From Mycobacterium sp. DL99 (lineage in GTDB: Bacteria; Actinomycetota; Actinomycetes; Mycobacteriales; Mycobacteriaceae): a DNA stretch of 64,000 bases. The first letter of the stretch is position 1. Each line of letters begins with the position of its first letter. Location: contig NZ_SJOM01000007.1 in the NCBI RefSeq assembly GCF_004762045.1, positions 3,007,920 through 3,071,919 on the forward strand, written 5' to 3'. The notes beneath the pieces are model-generated. The model had not been told where the DNA came from. It did not search any database and saw only the letters and a program-made list of their open reading frames with translations. The position numbers and the translations under genes are program-made. This document shows positions 58,366-64,000 of the stretch, in pieces.

Positions 58366-58734
58366 CTACAGCGGAGGCGCGTCGGCGCGTGGGGTCAGGT
58401 AGGACAGTTTCGTGGGCCGGTGGACGGCCGGGCGGACACGGGTGGCGGTGTCCACGGGCGCCACGGTCACCGGCGACGACTCCATGTAGTGCCACACTTC
58501 CTGGCGACTCATCAGCCCGAACCGGATCTGCAGGTCGGGATAGTTGAGGTGGAAGCGGTCGGCTACCTGGCGCAGTTCCTCAGCGTTGGGATAGTCGGCC
58601 TCTTTCACGCGCCGGTAGTACGTGCTGCTGGAGACACCCAGCGCGCTGTACACGGCCTTGGCGTCGACCTCGCCGTCCAGCAGATAGTCGAGCAGGGCCT
58701 TGAGCTGCCTGCCGTTCTCGTCGGTTCGCGGCAT
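58366..58734 (-). CDS. Small helix-turn-helix regulator
   Basis: A 122-residue protein. LKALLDYLLDGEVDAKAVYSALGVSSSTYYRRVKEADYPNAEELRQVADRF gives a clear helix-turn-helix (SSSTYYRRV as recognition helix) related to phage-type immunity repressors, followed by a linker and a Pro-rich tail (VRPAVHRPTKLSYLTPRAD). The ATG at 58734 is chosen; the longer frame runs into the promoter region. It is cotranscribed with the membrane protein and divergent from the 58870 gene. It may control the pair, the nearby lipid locus, or both; no direct evidence. Confidence 0.8.
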   Translation of the reverse strand: MPRTDENGRQLKALLDYLLDGEVDAKAVYSALGVSSSTYYRRVKEADYPNAEELRQVADRFHLNYPDLQIRFGLMSRQEVWHYMESSPVTVAPVDTATRVRPAVHRPTKLSYLTPRADAPPL

Positions 58735-58869
58735 CAGAACACAATAGACCCGAACCTGCAGTTGGTCGCAGCGAACCACGGCGATGCCAGCAATGACGTT
58801 ATTGACAACAATGTCAGACTTTTGGCACAGCTCTCCCATTTTTGGGACTATCTAGCTAACGTTACAGAT

Positions 58870-59436
58870 ATGTCTGTTTCCGTCCTGCCCGACGCGGCCG
58901 GCACCGGCTCGTGGATCGCTGACTATGGCACGGTCGGGCCACCGGTTGCCTCAGACCTGGCAACGGTGTCCAGTTCGTTGGACGACGTATTGTCCGCGGA
59001 GCTGCACGGAGCCCGGACCGCGATGGGCTGCACCGCCGAGGAATTGCTGCTGGCCGCTCTGGGCCGGACAGTCGCCCGCGCGATCGGGGACGGACTACTG
59101 ACCGTCGATGTCGTGAGCGGTCCCGAGCGGGCGGGATATCGCCGCGTCGGAGTGCCATGTGTCTCCCAGAGGGGGTTGTCGGGGCCCGAATTGCTCGCAG
59201 CCGCACGTCCGGGCGTCGACACTGGCGAGCACGCGGGGGTGGACATGAGCTTCGCGTACGGAGAGGGGCGGCGGGCGGGGCAGTTCGAACACCCGTTGGC
59301 GCTGCACGTCCAGTGCGACACCGAGACCACCATGCGACTGCTCTGGCGGTTCGACAGCCGCAGGTTCGACCAGTGCACGGTCCATGAGTTGGCCGAGCAG
59401 TTTCCGCTGGCACTGATCGAGGTCACCTCGGGTTAG
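58870..59436 (+). CDS. Orphan C-terminal half of a condensation-type domain
   Basis: A 188-residue protein whose sequence fits the second half of an NRPS condensation domain: MGCTAEELLLAALGRTVARAIGDGLLTVDVVSG resembles the helix and strand after the catalytic half, and the end LHVQCDTETTMRLLWRFDSRRFDQCTVHELAEQF resembles the domain's final strand and helix. The HHxxxDG half is absent, so it cannot be a normal catalyst. The ATG at 58870 is chosen; the frame further upstream overlaps the HTH gene on the other strand. It lies between the lipid locus and the ileS T-box. It could be a remnant of an acyltransferase gene or a domesticated partner. Confidence 0.6.
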   Translation: MSVSVLPDAAGTGSWIADYGTVGPPVASDLATVSSSLDDVLSAELHGARTAMGCTAEELLLAALGRTVARAIGDGLLTVDVVSGPERAGYRRVGVPCVSQRGLSGPELLAAARPGVDTGEHAGVDMSFAYGEGRRAGQFEHPLALHVQCDTETTMRLLWRFDSRRFDQCTVHELAEQFPLALIEVTSG

Positions 59437-59479
59437 ATCTGATTTCCGATTGATTTGCGGGGCTCATTAGACTGGGCGG

Positions 59480-59709
59480 ATCGGCGCTGATCCGGCCATC
59501 ACCGGGGAGCCTTCGGAAGAACAGCTGCTCCGATTCGAGTGTTCGGATTCGGCGTAGCCCAGTAGAACCGGACGGGTGGGCCCGTGATCGCCCGAAAGTT
59601 GAGCGGCGCGCTGCAGTGCAGCGCGCAAGCGGGGTGGTACCGCGGCGCTTGCGCACCCGTGCGACGTCGTCCCCGTGCCTGGACACACAGGCTCCCCGAG
59701 TGGGGAGCC
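59480..59709 (+). promoter_or_regulatory. T-box riboswitch upstream of ileS
   Basis: The leader contains the invariant T-box core TGGTACCGCGG (59635-59645), whose TGGT would pair with the ACCA end of uncharged tRNA. Upstream is the short actinobacterial stem I region CCATCACCGGGGAGCCTTCGG, with ATC (59498-59500, an Ile codon) as the likely specifier. A perfect hairpin GCGCGCTGCA...TGCAGCGCGC (59606-59626) precedes the core, and GGCTCCCC...GGGGAGCC (59690-59709) follows it. No T-run follows, and the ribosome site AGGAG lies about 30 bases beyond, which fits the translational type known for mycobacterial ileS. Isoleucine starvation should raise ileS expression. Confidence 0.93.
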
Positions 59710-59752
59710 CCGGACGCGGCCTGGCCGCGTCGTAGGCACAGGAGACGCGCCA

Positions 59753-62700
59753 GTGACTGCCCAATCGGAGTCTTCAACGTCGGCCGGGTACCCGAAGCCG
59801 GCCGCACCCAACTTCCCGGAACGGGAACTTGAGGTGCTCGACTACTGGGCCGCCGACGACACCTTCCGGGCCAGCATCGCGCGCCGTGCGGATGCCGAGG
59901 AATACGTCTTCTACGACGGGCCCCCGTTCGCCAACGGTCTGCCGCACTACGGCCACCTGCTCACCGGCTACGTCAAGGACATCGTGCCGCGCTACCGCAC
60001 CATGCGTGGCTACAAGGTGGAACGCCGGTTCGGTTGGGATACCCACGGGCTGCCCGCCGAGCTCGAGGTGCAGCGTCAACTCGGCATCGCGGACAAGGCC
60101 CAGATCGAAGAGATGGGCATCGAGAAGTTCAACGCGGCCTGCCGTGCCTCCGTGCTGAAGTACAGCGACGAATGGCGTGCCTACGTCACCCGTCAGGCGC
60201 GCTGGGTGGACTTCGACAATGACTACAAGACCCTGGATCCGACCTTCATGGAGTCGGTGATCTGGGCCTTCAAGCAGCTGTGGGACAAGGGCCTGGCCTA
60301 CGAGGGCAACCGGGTGCTGCCGTACTGCTGGAACGACGAGACGCCGTTGTCCAACCACGAGCTGCGGATGGATGACGATGTCTACCAGAGCCGCCAGGAT
60401 CCGGCGGTGACGGTGGGCTTCACCGTGACCGACGGCCCGCTCCGGGGTGCGCACCTGTTGATCTGGACGACGACGCCGTGGACGTTGCCGTCCAACCAGG
60501 CCGTCGCGGTCAACCCCGACATCGACTACGTCCTGGTGCAGGGCCCCGACGGGCGGCGCTACGTCCTGGCTCAGGCGCGGCTTGCCGCGTACGCGCGCGA
60601 GCTCGGGGAAGAACCCGAAGTTCTCGGCAGCTACACCGGGCGGGATCTGCTCGGGACGCGGTACCTGCCGCCCTTCACCTACTTCATGGATGCACCCAAC
60701 TCGTTCCAGGTGCTGGCCGCTGACTTCGTCAGCACCGAGGACGGCACGGGCATCGTGCACATGGCCCCCGCCTACGGCGAGGACGACAAAGCCACCGCGG
60801 ACACCGCCGACATCGTCGCGGTCACCCCGGTGGACTCGAAGGGCCGATTCGACGCATCGGTGCCCGATTACGCGGGTCAGCACGTCTTCGACGCCAATTC
60901 GCAGATCATCCGCGACCTCAAGAACAGCGACGGGCCTGCGGCGGCCAACGGCGCGGTGCTGCTGCGCCACGAGACCTATGAACACTCCTACCCGCACTGC
61001 TGGCGGTGCCGTAACCCGTTGATCTACCGCGCGGTGTCGTCGTGGTTCATCAAGGTCACCGATTTCCGGGACCGGATGGTCGAGCTCAACCAGCAGATCA
61101 CCTGGTATCCCGAGCACGTCAAGGACGGGCAGTTCGGTAAGTGGCTGTCCAATGCACGCGACTGGTCGGTATCGCGAAATCGGTACTGGGGCAGCCCGAT
61201 TCCGGTATGGAAGTCTGATGACCCGGCGTATCCGCGGATCGATGTTTACGGCAGCCTCGACGAGCTCGAGCGCGATTTCGGTGTCCGGCCGACCGATCTG
61301 CACCGGCCGTTCATCGACGGGCTGACCCGGCCCAACCCGGACGATCCGACAGGCAAGTCCACGATGCGCCGCATCGAGGACGTGTTCGACGTGTGGTTCG
61401 ACTCCGGATCGATGCCGTACGCACAGGTGCACTACCCGTTCGAGAACCAGGAGTGGTTCGACGGAACCGGTACGGACGGGGCGGATGCGCACTTCCCCGG
61501 TGATTTCATCGTCGAGTACATCGGCCAGACCCGCGGCTGGTTCTACACCATGCACGTGCTGGCGACCGCGCTGTTCGACAAGCCCGCCTTCAAAACCTGT
61601 GTGGCGCACGGGATCGTGCTGGGCAACGACGGTCAGAAGATGAGCAAGTCGTTGCGCAACTACCCGGATGTCAGCGAGGTGTTCGACCGCGACGGGTCCG
61701 ACGCCATGCGCTGGTTCCTGATGGCCTCGCCGATCCTGCGGGGCGGCAACCTGATCGTCACCGAGCAGGGCATCCGCGAGGGCGTCCGTCAGGTGCTGCT
61801 GCCGTTGTGGAACGCCTACAGCTTCCTGGCGCTGTATGCGCCGAAGAAGGGCACCTGGCGGACCGACTCGAGCAACGTGCTGGACCGCTACATCCTGGCC
61901 AAGCTGGCCCAACTGCGTGATGATCTGACCATCTCGCTGGACACGTGCGATATCTCCGGGGCCTGCGACGAACTTCGGCAGTTCACCGAGGCGTTGACGA
62001 ACTGGTATGTGCGCCGGTCACGTTCGCGGTTCTGGGAAGAGGACGCCGAGGCCATCGACACCCTGCACACCGTGCTGGAGGTGACCTGCCGACTGGCGGC
62101 ACCGCTGCTGCCGCTGGCCACCGAGGTGATCTGGCAGGGTCTGACCGGTGAGCGATCGGTGCATCTGACCGACTGGCCCGAGGCCGACGTGCTGCCGAAG
62201 GACGCCGACCTGGTGGCCGCGATGGACCAGGTGCGCGAGGTGTGCTCGGTGGGGTCCTCGCTGCGCAAGGCCAAGAAGCTGCGGGTGCGCCTGCCGCTGC
62301 CGAAACTGACTGTGGCAGTGGAAAATCCGGCCGCCCTCGGGCCGTTCGCCGATCTCATCGCCGATGAGCTCAACGTCAAGCAGGTTGAGCTGACCGACGA
62401 CATCGACACCTACGGTCGGTTCGAGTTGGCCGTCAACGCCCGCGTCGCCGGCCCCCGGATCGGCAAGGACGTGCAGGCCGCGATCAAGGCCGTGAAGGCG
62501 GGGGAGGGTGTGGTCAATCCCGACGGTACCCTGACCGCCGGTCCGGTGGTGCTGCAGCCGGAGGAGTACACCGCCAAACTGGTTGCCTCCGACCCGGAGT
62601 GGACCACGGCCCTGCCCGACGGCGCAGGCCTGGTGGTGCTCGACGGCACGGTTACCGAGGAACTGGAGGCCGAGGGCTGGGCCAAGGACCGCATCCGCGA

Positions 62701-62908
62701 ACTGCAGGAACTGCGCAAGTCGACCGGCCTTGAGGTGTCCGACCGCATCTCGGTGCAGATCTCGGTTCCGGCTCAGTATGAGCCGTGGGCCCGCGCGCAT
62801 CGAGATCTCATCGCCGGTGAAATCCTGGCCACCAGTTTCGAGTTCGGTGCCGTCGCCGACGGTGCCGAGATCGGGGACGGGGTGCGGGTCGCGATCGCAA
62901 AGGCGTGA
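59753..62908 (+). CDS. ileS: Isoleucyl-tRNA synthetase (eukaryote-like class)
   Basis: A 1051-residue class I synthetase. HIGH motif: [54 protein letters not shown] and LPHYGH mark the eukaryote-like IleS2 class, which tends to resist mupirocin, as opposed to the IHIGH form. The editing domain is present ([17 protein letters not shown]). The start is GTG 59753, 8 bases past AGGAG. It is controlled by the T-box before it. The equivalent is Rv1536. Confidence 0.97.
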   Translation: MTAQSESSTSAGYPKPAAPNFPERELEVLDYWAADDTFRASIARRADAEEYVFYDGPPFANGLPHYGHLLTGYVKDIVPRYRTMRGYKVERRFGWDTHGLPAELEVQRQLGIADKAQIEEMGIEKFNAACRASVLKYSDEWRAYVTRQARWVDFDNDYKTLDPTFMESVIWAFKQLWDKGLAYEGNRVLPYCWNDETPLSNHELRMDDDVYQSRQDPAVTVGFTVTDGPLRGAHLLIWTTTPWTLPSNQAVAVNPDIDYVLVQGPDGRRYVLAQARLAAYARELGEEPEVLGSYTGRDLLGTRYLPPFTYFMDAPNSFQVLAADFVSTEDGTGIVHMAPAYGEDDKATADTADIVAVTPVDSKGRFDASVPDYAGQHVFDANSQIIRDLKNSDGPAAANGAVLLRHETYEHSYPHCWRCRNPLIYRAVSSWFIKVTDFRDRMVELNQQITWYPEHVKDGQFGKWLSNARDWSVSRNRYWGSPIPVWKSDDPAYPRIDVYGSLDELERDFGVRPTDLHRPFIDGLTRPNPDDPTGKSTMRRIEDVFDVWFDSGSMPYAQVHYPFENQEWFDGTGTDGADAHFPGDFIVEYIGQTRGWFYTMHVLATALFDKPAFKTCVAHGIVLGNDGQKMSKSLRNYPDVSEVFDRDGSDAMRWFLMASPILRGGNLIVTEQGIREGVRQVLLPLWNAYSFLALYAPKKGTWRTDSSNVLDRYILAKLAQLRDDLTISLDTCDISGACDELRQFTEALTNWYVRRSRSRFWEEDAEAIDTLHTVLEVTCRLAAPLLPLATEVIWQGLTGERSVHLTDWPEADVLPKDADLVAAMDQVREVCSVGSSLRKAKKLRVRLPLPKLTVAVENPAALGPFADLIADELNVKQVELTDDIDTYGRFELAVNARVAGPRIGKDVQAAIKAVKAGEGVVNPDGTLTAGPVVLQPEEYTAKLVASDPEWTTALPDGAGLVVLDGTVTEELEAEGWAKDRIRELQELRKSTGLEVSDRISVQISVPAQYEPWARAHRDLIAGEILATSFEFGAVADGAEIGDGVRVAIAKA

Positions 62909-62933
62909 TGCGCCCCCATCAGGTGCCGGCGGT

Positions 62934-63152
62934 TCAGGCGCCCGTCACCCGGGCCGTGCGGTCACCGAGTGACACGGTGTCGCCCGGGCGTAGCTGGCGG
63001 CCGCGCCGGAGCTCGACCTCGCCGTTGACGCTGACCAGGCCGTCGGCGATGACGGCCTTGGCGTCGGCGCCGCTGTCGATCAGGGATGCCAGCTTGAGGA
63101 ACTGTCCCAGGCGAATCGACTCGTCCCTGATCGGTACGTCATCCGGCGTCAT
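62934..63152 (-). CDS. Small S4-domain RNA-binding protein
   Basis: A 72-residue protein made almost entirely of an S4 RNA-binding domain: IRLGQFLKLASLIDSGADAKAVIADGLVSVNGEVELRRGRQLRPGDTVSL. It resembles the YbcJ/RlbA group that binds structured RNA, usually linked to ribosomes. It is convergent with ileS (25 bases apart) and divergent from the polymerase gene with a 32-base spacer. Confidence 0.9.
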   Translation of the reverse strand: MTPDDVPIRDESIRLGQFLKLASLIDSGADAKAVIADGLVSVNGEVELRRGRQLRPGDTVSLGDRTARVTGA

Positions 63153-63184
63153 GCAGGTCAGGCTAGCGCCATAGCATCACAACT

Positions 63185-64000
63185 ATGAACGGCGCCGAGG
63201 TCACGGGCGCGGGCGGACGCTGGGTTCTGCACCTCGACATGGATGCGTTCTTCGCATCCGTCGAACAGCTGACCCGTCCCACCCTGCGCGGCAGGCCCGT
63301 GCTCGTCGGCGGCCTGGGCGGCCGCGGCGTGGTGGCCGGGGCCAGCTATGAGGCGCGCCGCTACGGCGCGCGCTCGGCCATGCCGATGCATCAGGCCCGC
63401 CGGCTCGTCGGTGCACCCGCGGTCGTGCTGCCGCCCCGCGGTGCGGTGTACGGCGTGGCGAGCCGGCGCGCGCTGGATACCGTGCGCAGCGTCGTCCCGG
63501 TGCTCGAGCAGTTGTCCTTCGACGAGGCATTCGGCGAACCTGTTGAACTGGCCGGTGCCACGGCGGCCGATGTCGAGGAATTCTGCCAGCAGTTGCGGGC
63601 CAAGGTGCGCGAGCAGACCGGGCTGGTGGCGTCCGTGGGGGCCGGATCAGGAAAGCAGATCGCCAAGATCGCTTCGGGGTTGGCCAAACCCGACGGAATC
63701 CGGGTCGTCCGCCGCGACGAGGAGGCGCGGCTGCTCGACGGCCTACCGGTGCGCAAGTTGTGGGGGATAGGCCCGGTGGCCGAGGAGAAGTTGCACCGGC
63801 TGGGCATCGAGACGGTGGGTGCGTTGGCCGCACTGTCGGATGCCGAGGCCGCCAGCGTGCTCGGCACCGCGGTGGGCACTGCGCTGCATCGGCTGGCCCG
63901 CGGAATCGACGATCGTCCGGTGGCCGAGCGGGCCGAGGCCAAGCAGATCAGCGCGGAGTCGACATTCCCCGAGGACCTCACCACACTGCGTCAGCTTCAG
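63185..64000 (+). CDS. dinX: Y-family DNA polymerase IV, N-terminal part (cut by window end)
   Basis: The first 272 residues of a DinB-type polymerase run to the window edge in frame. The palm carries [15 protein letters not shown] (first catalytic Asp) and [13 protein letters not shown] (Asp-Glu pair), the fingers [19 protein letters not shown], and the thumb HhH sequence [18 protein letters not shown]. It copies past damaged bases in the cytosol. Its place after ileS matches Rv1537 (dinX). Start is ATG 63185. No LexA-type site was seen upstream. Confidence 0.95.
   Translation, partial: MNGAEVTGAGGRWVLHLDMDAFFASVEQLTRPTLRGRPVLVGGLGGRGVVAGASYEARRYGARSAMPMHQARRLVGAPAVVLPPRGAVYGVASRRALDTVRSVVPVLEQLSFDEAFGEPVELAGATAADVEEFCQQLRAKVREQTGLVASVGAGSGKQIAKIASGLAKPDGIRVVRRDEEARLLDGLPVRKLWGIGPVAEEKLHRLGIETVGALAALSDAEAASVLGTAVGTALHRLARGIDDRPVAERAEAKQISAESTFPEDLTTLRQLQ

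Noticed and set aside
63153..63184. An SOS box in front of the DinX-type polymerase
   Set aside because: The 32-base spacer has no GAAC-N4-GTTC pattern, in line with mycobacterial DinB-type genes not being LexA controlled.

Overview
This window is from a high-GC actinobacterium, very probably a mycobacterium outside the M. tuberculosis complex, most likely a rapid grower of the Mycolicibacterium type. The evidence is the gene content and order: ctaA / ABC exporter / mptB, sufR-BDCSU-sufT, trxA-echA12, acnR-acn, ripA-ripB-moxR1, mabA-inhA-hemH, mutAB-meaB, lipL and ileS-dinX run in the order known from Rv1456c-Rv1537 of M. tuberculosis. Differences from that genome include an intein-free sufB, no ctpD, PE_PGRS or fadE15 between sufT and trxA, and no toxin-antitoxin genes beside mutAB.

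Layout. 1-5.5 kb: the end of an inositol-monophosphatase-type gene, a DeoR regulator, and a leftward group for heme A synthase, a two-gene ABC exporter and the mannosyltransferase MptB. 5.6-11.9 kb: a tightly coupled rightward Fe-S assembly operon under SufR. 11.9-14.6 kb: an accessory stretch with a frameshifted gene, a small membrane protein, an unrecognised helical protein and a secreted polysaccharide deacetylase. 14.8-22.4 kb: thioredoxin, EchA12, an ABC-F ATPase, a small HTH protein, and AcnR/aconitase on the minus strand. 22.4-28.1 kb: cell-wall hydrolases RipA and RipB, then MoxR1/DUF58/VWA. 28.2-31 kb: MabA-InhA (mycolic acid FAS-II) and ferrochelatase. 31-35 kb: NfeD/SPFH pair and small enzymes. 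35-42 kb: methylmalonyl-CoA mutase, its GTPase chaperone, a lipoprotein and LipL.

42-57.5 kb holds the most interesting accessory content: a long A/T-richer leader with operator-like palindromes, then pks - papA - fadD - sap/gap - chp on the plus strand and a convergent mmpL. This is a full set for making, esterifying and exporting a methyl-branched acyl-trehalose-type lipid. It sits between lipL and ileS, where the tubercle bacilli and relatives carry the lipooligosaccharide (LOS) locus, but it has no glycosyltransferase or sugar-modifying gene and carries a Chp-type PE-PPE hydrolase/acyltransferase typical of sulfolipid, polyacyltrehalose and trehalose-polyphleate loci. Next to it are an uncharacterised membrane-protein/HTH pair and an orphan C-terminal half of an NRPS condensation domain.

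59.4-64 kb: a T-box leader with the invariant TGGTACCGCGG core precedes a eukaryote-like isoleucyl-tRNA synthetase, then a small S4-domain protein and the start of a Y-family DNA polymerase cut by the window end. Regulatory sequences of note include a near-consensus LexA box and four TGTGAC/GTCACA elements upstream of ripA, and a CRP-like site in the pks leader. I saw no tRNA, rRNA, insertion sequence or CRISPR array.
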